DNA of 64,000 nucleotides from Chelatococcus sp. YT9 (GTDB taxonomy: Bacteria > Pseudomonadota > Alphaproteobacteria > Rhizobiales > Beijerinckiaceae), in contig NZ_JAHBRW010000001.1 of NCBI RefSeq assembly GCF_018398315.1, positions 1 through 64,000 on the forward strand, given 5' to 3'. The first letter of the stretch is position 1. The number at the start of each line of letters is the position of its first letter. The notes below the pieces were generated by a model. The model saw only the letters and a program-made list of their open reading frames with translations, was not told the origin of the DNA and searched no databases. Made by a program: the position numbers and the translations under genes. Below are positions 1-8,363 of the stretch, one piece after another.

Positions 1-123
1 ATCGAACGCTGCCGCCGCCGTCTCCCGCTCGTCGAGGAGATACAGCCCACGCGCATTGCGTCTTGAACTCCCCCCAACATGTTGGGAAAGTATTCGCTTT
101 AAGATCCCGCGGGCGGCAGAACC

Positions 124-522
124 TCAAGAAAGCCAGCGCGCAGCCCAATTGCCCAGGAAGCTGCGCGAGCGAGTGGCGCGTTCTCGCTCTTTGATCTGGA
201 CATGGATCATGGCAGGGGGGCTGTCGAAATAACGCAGGAGGGCTGGACAAAGCCACCCCTCCTGCTGGAATTCGCGGCTGTAGTAGACGTTTCCGTCACC
301 CTCAGCGCGGCGCCATTCCAACGTATACTGATGCCCGGGGAAAGCGGCGGCGGAAAAGACCATGACGAAGCCGCGCCCCGCGTCTGGAATGCTCGCGCTT
401 GCGAAGTCGATCAAACTATCGGCGCCCGCGACGAAAGGCTCCTGCTTGAGACCGACCGCAGCGTCATCGAACACCCACATGCCGAGATGCTTGTAAGGCG
501 CAATGACATTGATGCTGTTCAT
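124..522 (-). CDS. DUF6717-like conserved hypothetical protein
   Basis: A 132-residue soluble protein with no signal peptide or membrane segment. The text MNSINVIAPYKHLGMWVFDD, followed by a VGLKQEPFVAGAD stretch and a GWLCPALLRYFDSPP stretch, matches my memory of the DUF6717 family of bacterial proteins; no function is known. The reading frame stays open a further 35 codons upstream, but I chose the ATG at 522 because a purine-rich GGGAAGGGA lies just before it and family similarity begins there. It sits alone at the left edge beside a tailspike-like gene and a decayed integrase, so it may be cargo of the same island. Family assignment is by recall and moderately sure. Confidence 0.6.
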   Translation of the reverse strand: MNSINVIAPYKHLGMWVFDDAAVGLKQEPFVAGADSLIDFASASIPDAGRGFVMVFSAAAFPGHQYTLEWRRAEGDGNVYYSREFQQEGWLCPALLRYFDSPPAMIHVQIKERERATRSRSFLGNWAARWLS

Positions 523-842
523 CCGTCCCTTCCCGTCGCCAGGATTATTCCACGAAGGCCAAGCAGCCGATCTATCGCCCCGGTCGATCGCAACGCCCGT
601 AGCGGAACAGGCCGACTGCCAAGCCACGCCAAAACACTGGCGCTCGCTCTAGGCGAAAGAATGACGAGAAGACCTATAGGCGATCGCACCGAAGTTGTGC
701 CCGGCAGGAGCCAAGCGTCGCCGCGCAGCTTGTCCGGATCCCGTGGCTTGAAAGGCCCGCCCACTGGCGACACGGCGCAAGGATACTGCGCAGTCACGCC
801 TCTTCCTTAGAAATTCTCGACTCGAATAATTCGATAGCTATG
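523..842. other. Intergenic region, no gene recognised
   Basis: This stretch has open frames on both strands, but they are arginine-rich, lack ribosome binding sites and resemble no family. I see only spacer DNA between the DUF6717 gene and the terminator of the tailspike-like gene. Confidence 0.5.
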
Positions 843-873
843 AAAAGCACCTCCGCCCGAATGGCGAAGGTGC
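843..873 (-). terminator. Rho-independent terminator of the tailspike-like gene
   Basis: Read on the minus strand, an 11-bp stem (847-857 with 863-873, one G-T wobble) and 5-nt loop are followed by TTTT (846-843). It lies 21 bp beyond the stop codon of the beta-helix gene. Confidence 0.75.
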
Positions 874-893
874 AGACTACCCGTTCAGATCCG

Positions 894-3071
894 CTACATC
901 TGCTGCCAGATCGTTCCTGAGAAGTTAATTCGGCGGAATGTGACTGCCTGATGCTGCCCCAGGGTGATATTGGCTCCCGAGTTGCATCTAAGGCCATTCA
1001 CATTGTGGGTTAGGATAATCGGCGAGGAGTTCGCGTTGCGGAGCGAAACCTCGACGCGTCCCTCAAGACTACAAGCCAACGTCGAAATAGTCGCTCCGCC
1101 AGAAACGTTCAACGCGATGTGGCGGCTGGTAATTTCGATGGAATTGCTTGTAACAGTGGTGATCTGAAGCTCAAATCGCGCTGCCGACAGCGAAAAGGCC
1201 GAGACTCCCATGACATCCAAACGCGCTTGCGGCGCTATATTACTCACCCAATTGTCGCCAATCCCCACCCTGCCATCGCGCGTGAAATGAATCATATCCA
1301 CAAGAGATCCATCCGTCGGGTTCACGAACGAGTTCTCCACGCCTGCCGTTAAATAGGGAGATACGTCCCCGATAAGGGCACGCTGCCTAAAGCCGGTACG
1401 ATATTCCCCGTCAACCAAGCCGTTGAAGCTTATAGTACCTAGGTAAGCCCCCCCTGCCACGTTAGACGGTGAGGACTTGGATCCAGACGCCCGATTAAGC
1501 GCCATTGTTGGCACAGCCTGAGTATTAGACCCTGCACCGGATACGCTGAGGATGCTTTGATCTGAGAAGGTGACTGAGCCACGTTCAGCCTCCAGAGTGT
1601 TTCCAAGGCTCAGAAGCGGCTCAAAGATATTATGAGACCCCTCCGGGGTCGCATCTACAAATTCTGCCTCCTCCGAATAGCATGCTCGATCGATCACACA
1701 GCGGAAAGCCTGCGGGCCTTCGCCAGTTGGAAACTGATTTCGATAGGTCCATTCAGTTTCGCCGTCGTACCATCTAGCTTGTTGGCTGTCAGGGAGCGCC
1801 GCATCATATTCCCAGCCTGCAGCAGACGGGCTTACGGTTCCATAGAAACCTGGAAGCGAGCTGGAATAGAACAAGTAGGAAGTTCCCTCACCATCATCCC
1901 AGTATGTCAGACTGTGGCCGGCCGGGGCGCCAGACTGCCATGGGAAGGTATCAGGGCTATTGCCTAAATAGAAATCAGAGCCGAGATTGTCCTCCGCTCG
2001 GCAAGCAACAAACGCCACGTTGCGCGCGATCCCGCCATAGCCGCTCCGTGCGTTAAATCCTTGGCCGGCAACCGGAGTTAAACCATCAGCCGTGGTGTGA
2101 CCGCATCTCCTGGCAGTGCAGTTCACAAACGTATTGCTTCCTCCGTAAGACGAAAAGCCTGCTAAGCGAGGCCCATCTGCAGTCGCGTTCACTATGCGAT
2201 GGTGGTGTCCGGTAACGGAAAAGCCGTTGTCGGCCGTACGTTGGGCTAGTGCATTCACCAGGGTCCAGTATGATGTACTATATGTCAGCCCCAGAGCTTC
2301 AAGCCCCAAGAAATAGGCCTGCTTTACAGTGATCCCATCATCATCCAGACCTACATAGTCCAAATATCGTCGATCCAGCAACCACTGAGTCATGGTTGAC
2401 TCGTTATACTCCTTACGGAGATCATATACGGCAACGTCCTTGGCATAACCCGTTCCGTATACTCCGAATCCAAAACAATTTCTGATGTACGGATACAGTA
2501 TTATCCTCGACGTTTTCTCGCCTTCAACGGAAATTCCCGCGCTGGTCATCTCTCTTGCGGTCAATCGAAGCGTAATATTATTGCAATTATCAAGTGATAC
2601 GCCACCATTTCCATGATCTATCGTTACATCCAGATAACAATATGACGATTCGATCAGATCAATATTATATATATTCGTTCCGCCAGCCGCATCTCCGTGG
2701 GCCCCATAGAAATTAACACCCACAATCTTTACGCTAGATAGACCCGTTTCCTGGATAATACGCGATCCGGTAAAGCTAATAACGAAATCACTGTTAAACG
2801 ACCTGAAATCCAGCCCATTGGGAATCGAAAGCATATTCGTGCCCATATTGACGGTCATCGCACGCGTCGCAATGAGCGGCCGATCCAGGGAAGCGGCGGC
2901 GTCGATCGCCTCCTGTAATTGACCTGCAGCCAAAAGAACGTTAGTTGGATCGGTAACATATTGCGACACATTGATCGCATCGCCCAGATAGCTCTTTACC
3001 GCTCGCGCGACCGAAAATCCATCGCCCATTACTTCGGAGTTTTCCAATTCAGTAGGATCTATTGGACACAT
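894..3071 (-). CDS. Right-handed beta-helix / phage tailspike-like protein
   Basis: A 725-residue protein. Residues about 50-400 read as a parallel beta-helix: a pectate-lyase-like start (LQEAIDAAASLDRPL) and repeated short N/G/V-rich rungs such as SLDNCNNITLRLTA and NTFVNCTARRCGH. The C-terminal third contains DGRVGIGDNWVSN followed by ARLDVMG, the 'GIG...LDVxG' signature common in phage tail-fibre and secreted adhesin C-termini. No signal peptide is visible. I chose the ATG at 3071, preceded by AAGGAAG at 6 bp, over the ATG at 3101. Codon usage is clearly AT-richer than the rest of the window, and no other phage structural gene is nearby. Likely polysaccharide-binding or depolymerising; substrate unknown. 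Confidence 0.6.
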   Translation of the reverse strand: MCPIDPTELENSEVMGDGFSVARAVKSYLGDAINVSQYVTDPTNVLLAAGQLQEAIDAAASLDRPLIATRAMTVNMGTNMLSIPNGLDFRSFNSDFVISFTGSRIIQETGLSSVKIVGVNFYGAHGDAAGGTNIYNIDLIESSYCYLDVTIDHGNGGVSLDNCNNITLRLTAREMTSAGISVEGEKTSRIILYPYIRNCFGFGVYGTGYAKDVAVYDLRKEYNESTMTQWLLDRRYLDYVGLDDDGITVKQAYFLGLEALGLTYSTSYWTLVNALAQRTADNGFSVTGHHHRIVNATADGPRLAGFSSYGGSNTFVNCTARRCGHTTADGLTPVAGQGFNARSGYGGIARNVAFVACRAEDNLGSDFYLGNSPDTFPWQSGAPAGHSLTYWDDGEGTSYLFYSSSLPGFYGTVSPSAAGWEYDAALPDSQQARWYDGETEWTYRNQFPTGEGPQAFRCVIDRACYSEEAEFVDATPEGSHNIFEPLLSLGNTLEAERGSVTFSDQSILSVSGAGSNTQAVPTMALNRASGSKSSPSNVAGGAYLGTISFNGLVDGEYRTGFRQRALIGDVSPYLTAGVENSFVNPTDGSLVDMIHFTRDGRVGIGDNWVSNIAPQARLDVMGVSAFSLSAARFELQITTVTSNSIEITSRHIALNVSGGATISTLACSLEGRVEVSLRNANSSPIILTHNVNGLRCNSGANITLGQHQAVTFRRINFSGTIWQQM

Positions 3072-3520
3072 CTGAACTTCCTTTATCGATTTGAGTAGCA
3101 TCTGACTCAGAAATATTTATTTTGATATTCGAACAGCGGATTTATTGCTGTCACATCTCGCAGTGTGCACCATAGGCGGCTCACAGCCCCCCGCAGTCCT
3201 AGGACTGATTAGACGTCCCGTATCGCTTTTGGGCCGCACCTCGGCAGCATTCTCGAATTCGGCGACCAATGAGAACAAAATAGGAACAAAATTTTTTTTA
3301 GTCTGTGCGATTTCTCACAAATGCCTACTCGAAACGTCTCCATATGAAAGGCGGACCAAGCACGTTTGTTAGGTTCGCGGCGCCGTCAGATGCGCGGCAA
3401 TGTTGTGATATTCTCGCTAGCTTCATGCTGCCGATACAAGGCCGGCTGGGACAATGAGCTCTCCACTGCATTGCGGGGCTGCCAGCATTAGGCCCGTGAC
3501 AGGAACTCTGAACGAAGGGT
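3072..3520. other. AT-richer spacer upstream of the tailspike-like gene
   Basis: No convincing coding frame. It presumably holds the promoter of the beta-helix gene and the lost N-terminal part of the decayed integrase; I could not identify either precisely. Confidence 0.45.
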
Positions 3521-4154
3521 GAGATCGCCTACTTGCAAGCCAGCGTGGCGCGAGGGCTCTGAGGGTTGGCGGCGCTCATGGCGATCGCGTGGGATAGCCA
3601 GCTCCGGTCGATGCGCGGAGGCTCACGGCGGGCCAACGATTCAGCGACGCCCTGGAGACGTGTTCTTCGTCAAGAGGGCAGAGACCAGCCGGCGCCGCCG
3701 CCGGCACGCTGGGCAGGCGCGCAACAGCCCTCCTCAATGCCTATGTTGGGGGGCTCGGATTCGATCTCCACAAGATATCGCCAATCTTCCGCACGCGCGG
3801 CTTTGATCCCGCTAGCAAGGGCGGCAGCCGTGTCCGCCCTCCCCTTATACAAAGGACCAGCTGAGGCGAGATTTCCGAATCGTTCGCACCCCCTTCGGCG
3901 AACACGACAAGCAGCAGCTTGCAGATGTGCGCAGGTCAGGAACAGTCGAGGCATTTTCGGGCCCCATCAGCGACCAGGCAGCATCAACCAAAATGGCCAA
4001 TACACTGGCGGCGTCGTCACGCCTTCAGAAGACCCACAACCCGGTCAACTTGGCAGCCGTGCGGGACATGGATGCGGGAGGCGCGAAGGCCGGGCGAAGC
4101 TCCGGCAGAACAAAAGCCGCAGAAAGTGTAACGGCACCGGACGCAAAAGTGTAA
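3521..4154 (+). pseudogene. Decayed phage-type tyrosine integrase (C-terminal half)
   Basis: Pieces of one protein appear in order across several frames. Frame 2 has ALMAIAWDSQL near 3570-3604, after an in-frame TGA at 3560. Frame 1 has PVDARRLTAGQRFSDA from 3604. Frame 3 has PGDVFFVKRAETS near 3655. Frame 1 then has AAAGTLGRRATALLNAYVGG and ISPIFRTRG (3690-3840), and frame 3 has PYTKDQLRRDF, LADVRRSGTVEAFSG and KMANTLAASSRLQKTHNPV to the stop at 4152-4154. By recall this is the catalytic half of alphaproteobacterial site-specific recombinases; the DxRRSG arginine box survives. The expected tyrosine of the usual KTYxPV motif is His here. At least four frameshifts and a stop make it dead. It ends 46 bp from the 3' end of tRNA-Asp. 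Confidence 0.8.
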
Positions 4155-4200
4155 CGCGCGAGAGCACGTCTTTTATGCATTTGATTTTTAAGGATTAAGG

Positions 4201-4277
<77 letters not shown>

Positions 4278-4733
4278 GTGGCAAGCCAGCAGCTCGCTGC
4301 GGTGTGAAGGGGTGATTAATGGGGCCCCTGCCCGCTGTCAAGCCGCCCTGTGGATATCTCATGGTGAATTGCGAAGCTCCAAACCAACCGGTTCATTAGC
4401 CGCCGTGGATTTGGCCGGAAAAAGGCGGCGACAAGGTCGCAAACCATCTTCAACGTCCGCCTCGCATTCACGCGGCAAGGCCACGATCTCAATATCTCAT
4501 CGTGGAGAGGAGGACCGCGGCCCAGCACGGCACTGTCTCGTTCCTAAACAGATCCGAATCTGTCTTTTGGCGCCAACCGGAACGAATGGAATCGTAGCCG
4601 ACAGTAGGTCCCCCAACGGAATACTACTAAAGGTTGCATCGCCTTAAGCACAGAACCGCGAGTTCGCTTTGCTGCGCTTCCTCCTCAAGCGGCCAGCCAA
4701 GTTGGACGAAGAGGAGCAAACGTAATCATGGCG
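4278..4733. other. Intergenic region, no gene recognised
   Basis: Short open frames exist on both strands but none has family resemblance or a ribosome binding site. The part nearest 4278 probably holds the tRNA-Asp promoter, which I could not pin down. Confidence 0.45.
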
Positions 4734-4758
4734 GGAACCTCACCTAGCCCGACGCGTT
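4734..4758 (+). promoter_or_regulatory. EcfG-type general stress promoter
   Basis: GGAAC at 4734-4738 and CGTT at 4755-4758 with a 16-bp spacer: exactly the GGAAC-N16/17-CGTT consensus known for sigma-EcfG in alphaproteobacteria. It lies about 50 bp upstream of a KGG-repeat stress protein, which fits the general stress regulon controlled by PhyR-NepR-EcfG. Confidence 0.8.
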
Positions 4759-4806
4759 TATTCCTCGACGTCGCCGAGCGGCGGGTTCAACGCTGAGGAG
4801 AGGCGA

Positions 4807-5061
4807 ATGCCAAAAGAGAAATCATCGACCCGAGGCTTTGCCTCTATGGACGAGGCAAAACAGCGCGCAATTGCGTCGAAGGGCGGGCAAAGCGTGCCCA
4901 ATGAGAAGCGCAGCTTCTCCCAAAATCGCGAGCTTGCCGCCAAGGCAGGGCGCAAGGGAGGTCGCAGCGTTCCGGATGAAAAGCGCAGCTTCTCGCAGAA
5001 CCCGGACCTCGCGGCGCAAGCTGGGCGGAAGGGCGGGCAAGCTTCGCACAGCACGCGGTAG
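4807..5061 (+). CDS. KGG-repeat general stress protein (YciG/con-10 type)
   Basis: An 84-residue, very hydrophilic protein. It is built from repeated units of the form AxKGGxxVPxEKRSFSxNxxLAAxAGRKGG; SVPNEKRSFSQN and SVPDEKRSFSQN are two near-identical copies, with a third KGG at the C-terminus. This is the stress-induced bacterial acidophilic repeat (KGG) family, which includes E. coli YciG and fungal con-10, made on desiccation, osmotic or stationary-phase stress; the molecular role is unclear. GAGGAG lies about 6 bp before the ATG. The EcfG-type promoter just upstream supports stress control. Identity of the family is secure. Confidence 0.9.
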   Translation: MPKEKSSTRGFASMDEAKQRAIASKGGQSVPNEKRSFSQNRELAAKAGRKGGRSVPDEKRSFSQNPDLAAQAGRKGGQASHSTR

Positions 5062-5173
5062 AGTTCGATCTTACTCAATGCCGGCGGGTCCTTCCCCGGC
5101 CAGCCTAGGTCCTTTGGAACTTACGTTTCCAGAGGGCACCCTGTGCACGAGCCAACACCCAAGGGAGAAACGG

Positions 5174-5398
5174 ATGGGACAGCAACAAGCCCCTGGATCC
5201 CCTCGCAAGGGGACCGAGCGAAAAGAAACGACGCGCGCCGTCGAGGACAAACTCGACCAAAGCCTCGAAGACAGTTTTCCAGCCAGCGATCCGCCCAGCA
5301 TGACGCGGGCTCCAGCGGACAAATCATCGACGAAATATCCACCGCCAACCGGTGCCGACCGTAAGACGCCAACACCAAACCCGCCGAAGCAGCACTGA
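5174..5398 (+). CDS. Small hydrophilic protein with LDxSLExSFPASDPPS motif
   Basis: A 74-residue charged protein without membrane segments. Its core VEDKLDQSLEDSFPASDPPS is a motif I have often seen in short uncharacterised alphaproteobacterial proteins. The tail is rich in Pro, Thr and Lys (TGADRKTPTPNPPKQH), so it is probably disordered. The ATG at 5174 has AAGGGAG 6 bp upstream; a longer in-frame extension upstream overlaps the KGG gene in another frame and is unlikely. It lies 112 bp after the KGG gene on the same strand, so the two may share stress control, but I found no second EcfG-type promoter directly before it. Function unknown. Confidence 0.75.
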   Translation: MGQQQAPGSPRKGTERKETTRAVEDKLDQSLEDSFPASDPPSMTRAPADKSSTKYPPPTGADRKTPTPNPPKQH

Positions 5399-5654
5399 AT
5401 ACCTACCGCCCCGGATTCGATTGTGTCCAGGATGCATCACTCCCGAGAGATGTATTCTGGTGGGCGATTATCCCGATCGTGCCATCCCCTCGCCGCTTTT
5501 TGCCCTTTTTTTGGCACATAACGATAGCTCATAAGCAGTTCTGTGAGGGTCGGGATTGCTTATCAGGATCAGCAGCATGAATTCCGGCTGCTGGTCTTCG
5601 TTGTATCGGGCTGTAAGCCCGCCCCACGCGCTTATGATATAAATGGAGTTGATC

Positions 5655-6434
5655 ATGAAAGGCGCCACTTTTCTCGCAGCAGTCGCGGCATCCGCGGTCA
5701 TAGCGAGCGCTGGGCTTGCGACTGGGGCCCTCGCTGCGGATCTCCCCTCTCGTACGGTGGCCCCGGTGGCCCCCGTTGCACCTATCGTGCCGATCTTCAC
5801 ATGGACCGGTTTCTACGTTGGTGTGAACGCCGGCTATGGCTGGAACACGAATAACAACGACAACAACGTTGTCTATGTCCCCGGCACCGGCTACATCGGC
5901 ACCGGCAGCAGCGGCAGCGATGGCGGCTTCGTCGGTGGTGGCCAGATCGGCTACAACTACCAGTTCGGTCAATTCGTTGCGGGTGTCGAAGCCGACATCC
6001 AGTACGCGGACATGACGTCGAACAACAACAATGGCGCCTTCTATGCAGGCACGGGCTACATTGGCTCGCAGAGCAACGGCGTTGATTGGTTCGGCACCGT
6101 GCGTGCGCGTCTCGGCTTCGCCTTCGACCGCGCGTTGATCTATGGTACCGGTGGTTTCGCCTATGGCGGCGGAAACAGCAACGGCTATTACTACAATGGC
6201 TTGTACTACAAGAACGGCGACGACACCCGGACGGGTTGGACGCTCGGCGCTGGTGTTGAATACGCCTTCACCGACAACATCACCGCCCGCATCGAGGGTC
6301 TCTACGTGAACCTGGGCAAGAGCGGCAACAACGCCTACGTGTACGACGCAAACTACTTCAACGGTAGCAAGCGCAAGGACACGGAGTTCGGTGTGGTTCG
6401 CGCCGGTCTGAACTACAAGTTCTCGAGCTTCTGA
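5655..6434 (+). CDS. Omp25/Omp31-like outer membrane beta-barrel protein
   Basis: A 259-residue outer membrane protein. The first 28 residues (MKGATFLAAVAASAVIASAG then LATGALAADLP) form a Sec signal peptide. Then comes a short Pro/Val linker (VAPVAPVAPIVPI) and the family hallmark FTWTGFYVGVNAGYGW that opens the first strand. Repeated alternating strands follow (GGQIGYNYQFGQFVAGVEAD, TVRARLGFAFDRALIYGTGG, GWTLGAGVEYAFTDNITARI), and the protein ends in Phe (GLNYKFSSF), as beta-barrel proteins do. This matches the eight-stranded Omp25/Omp31/RopB surface proteins of rhizobia and Brucella. GGAG lies 6 bp before the chosen ATG. The gene stands alone and has its own strong terminator. Confidence 0.92.
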   Translation: MKGATFLAAVAASAVIASAGLATGALAADLPSRTVAPVAPVAPIVPIFTWTGFYVGVNAGYGWNTNNNDNNVVYVPGTGYIGTGSSGSDGGFVGGGQIGYNYQFGQFVAGVEADIQYADMTSNNNNGAFYAGTGYIGSQSNGVDWFGTVRARLGFAFDRALIYGTGGFAYGGGNSNGYYYNGLYYKNGDDTRTGWTLGAGVEYAFTDNITARIEGLYVNLGKSGNNAYVYDANYFNGSKRKDTEFGVVRAGLNYKFSSF

Positions 6435-6486
6435 TCGAGAGACAATCCGGGCGCGGTCTTTGCGGCCAGCCGCCCGGACATATGAG

Positions 6487-6521
6487 AAAGCGGAGCGGTG
6501 CTTGCACCCTCCGCTTTTTTT
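6487..6521 (+). terminator. Rho-independent terminator of the Omp25-like gene
   Basis: Stem AAAGCGGAG (6487-6495) with CTCCGCTTT (6509-6517), extended inside by GGTG/CACC with one bulged C and a CTTG loop, followed by a run of seven T. It lies between convergent genes, so it may also slow transcripts coming from gmk. Confidence 0.9.
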
Positions 6522-6598
6522 GTCTGCACAAGCCCCGTCTGCTGCGGCCCAAAGAAGACCAAACGATCTGTTGCGCGCGTACCGCCTGAGTTTCAGGC

Positions 6599-7240
6599 TC
6601 AGCTCTCGCCAAGCAGCCCTTCCACGTAGGCTGGAAGGCCGATCCGGCGCTGGCGCTTCAAACGCTCGGCGGTCAGGATGGCGACAAGCTGCTTGAAGGC
6701 TTGGTTCAGATCGTCGTTGATCAGGACGTAGTCGTAGGCTTCCCACCGCGCAATTTCCGCGCGGGCATTTTCCAGCCGTCTGGCGATCACGTCAGCGGCG
6801 TCCTCGGCGCGGCGGTCCAGACGATTGCGCAGTTCGGCGAAGGACGGCGGGAGAATGAAGACCGTCACCACGTCGTCACGCATCTTCTCGACGATCTGCT
6901 GGGTTCCCTGCCAATCGATGTCGAACACCATGTCGTGCCCTTCCGCGAGGGCCTTCTCGACGGGCTGTCGCGGCGTTCCATAAAAATTACCGTGAACCTC
7001 GGCCCATTCGAGCAAATCGCCCCGGTCGCGCCGGAAGATGAACTGGTCCTTTTCAATGAAATGATAGTGGACGTCGCCCACCTCCGATGGACGCCGTGCG
7101 CGGGTCGTGACGGAGATCGACAGTTGCAGCTCAAGCTCTTTCTGCTCGATCAGGGTGCGGGTCAGCGTCGTCTTGCCGGCACCCGAAGGCGACGAAAGAA
7201 TGAGCATCAAACCACGGCGGGAAATTTCAGCGGGAGCCAT
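6599..7240 (-). CDS. gmk: Guanylate kinase
   Basis: A 213-residue cytosolic enzyme that phosphorylates GMP to GDP with ATP. The P-loop is in SSPSGAGKTT (residues 16-25). The GMP-binding region VTTRARRPSEVGDVHYHFI and EWAEVHGNFYGTP are both intact, as is the FDIDWQG Walker B-like segment. Length is normal for the family. The frame remains open for over 130 codons upstream, but that part lies over yicC in another frame, so I chose the ATG at 7240. It follows yicC by 4 bp, and the order mltG, yicC, gmk is typical of Hyphomicrobiales, suggesting one transcript. Confidence 0.97.
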   Translation of the reverse strand: MAPAEISRRGLMLILSSPSGAGKTTLTRTLIEQKELELQLSISVTTRARRPSEVGDVHYHFIEKDQFIFRRDRGDLLEWAEVHGNFYGTPRQPVEKALAEGHDMVFDIDWQGTQQIVEKMRDDVVTVFILPPSFAELRNRLDRRAEDAADVIARRLENARAEIARWEAYDYVLINDDLNQAFKQLVAILTAERLKRQRRIGLPAYVEGLLGES

Positions 7241-7244
7241 CTGC

Positions 7245-8132
7245 CTACTCGACGTTCTGGGACTGCTCACGGAACTGATCGATTGTTGCCTTGAGATCAA
7301 GCCCAATCGTGGTGAGCGACACGTCATTGGCCTTCGCACACAAGGTATTGGCCTCGCGGCCGAACTCCTGGGCAAGGAAATCGAGTTTGCGTCCGCAAGC
7401 ACCACCCTCGGCGAGCAGCCCGCGGGCTGCCGCGACATGGGCCACCAAACGATCCAGCTCCTCGCGAATGTCCGCCTTAGCCGCGAGCAACGCGGCTTCC
7501 TGATGCAGGCGCGACGCGTCAAGGGTTTGGGAGGCCTCAAGGAGAAGCGCGACCTGCTCGGCGAGGCGCGCGCGGACCGCCTCGGGCTGCCGCGCCGGAT
7601 TGGCCTCTGCGGCCGCGGCCGAGGCGCTGATCCGATCAAGCTGCTCGCTGAGAACCTCAGCGAGCGCTAGGCCCTCTTTCGCGCGGGCAGCAACGAGGCC
7701 ATCAACGGCACGGACAAGGCCGGCCTTGAGATCAGCCGCAAGCGCTCCCTGAATCTCGGGCGTATCGTCCTCCACGCTCGCCTCGATCACGCCGCGAATT
7801 GCCAAAAGACCATCAAGCGAAGCAGGACGAATACCGTCGGGCAGTTCCACTCTGCTAATGGCGGCGAGCACCGCAGCAAGCGCCGCCTCATTGACGCGAA
7901 GGGTCGGCTCCGCCTCGACCTTGCTGACGACCAGGCCGACATGGCAGGTGCCACGCGTCACCGCTTTGGAGAGTGCAACGCGCGCTTCCTCGCCAAAGGC
8001 TTCAAACCCCATCGGTGTCTTGAGGCGTATATCGAGGCCGCGCCCGTTGACACTGCGAATTTCCCAGGCCCAGCGAAATGGCCCGCTGACACCTGTCTCG
8101 CGGGAAAACCCGGTCATGCTCGCAATTGTCAT
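7245..8132 (-). CDS. yicC: YicC/YloC family endoribonuclease
   Basis: A 295-residue cytosolic protein. It begins with the family hallmark MTIASMTGFSRE and WEIRSVNGRGLDIRLK, and ends with the conserved region LDFLAQEFGREANTLCAKAN followed by a short helix (ATIDQFREQSQNVE). YicC is reported as an RNase that affects sRNA turnover in E. coli and is conserved next to gmk in many proteobacteria. Length fits the family. The gene lies 4 bp before gmk and downstream of mltG on the same strand, with a 231-bp gap in between that could hold an internal promoter. Confidence 0.93.
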   Translation of the reverse strand: MTIASMTGFSRETGVSGPFRWAWEIRSVNGRGLDIRLKTPMGFEAFGEEARVALSKAVTRGTCHVGLVVSKVEAEPTLRVNEAALAAVLAAISRVELPDGIRPASLDGLLAIRGVIEASVEDDTPEIQGALAADLKAGLVRAVDGLVAARAKEGLALAEVLSEQLDRISASAAAAEANPARQPEAVRARLAEQVALLLEASQTLDASRLHQEAALLAAKADIREELDRLVAHVAAARGLLAEGGACGRKLDFLAQEFGREANTLCAKANDVSLTTIGLDLKATIDQFREQSQNVE

Positions 8133-8363
8133 CGAACGATCCGCCTTCCTTATTCCGTCCGCGCAGCCTGCGAAGGCGGCACCTTACTCCATCAACAGAT
8201 GATGTGTAGACGATTAGCGGAAAATACGACGGATTGACAACAAGATAGACCGACGGGCCCGAATGGGAGCGCTTGGCCTCGCTCTCCGTACGATTGTCGG
8301 CCAGCGGTCCGCCGATTCATGAGCCCCTGCAGCCCTCATGACCAAGGCGTGCGGCCCGCTCGA

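Noticed and set aside
202-810. Plus-strand open frame of 202 codons opposite the DUF6717 gene
   Set aside because: It is the antisense shadow of a better-supported gene, Arg/Pro-rich and without ribosome site.
4120-4155. Repeated AAGTGTAAC text, considered as an IS21-type terminal repeat
   Set aside because: The two copies lie in the end of the integrase remnant and no transposase or matching opposite end is visible.
5116-5127. GGAAC followed by CGTT before the 74-residue gene, considered as an EcfG promoter
   Set aside because: The spacing is only 3 bp; the sigma-EcfG consensus needs 16-17 bp.
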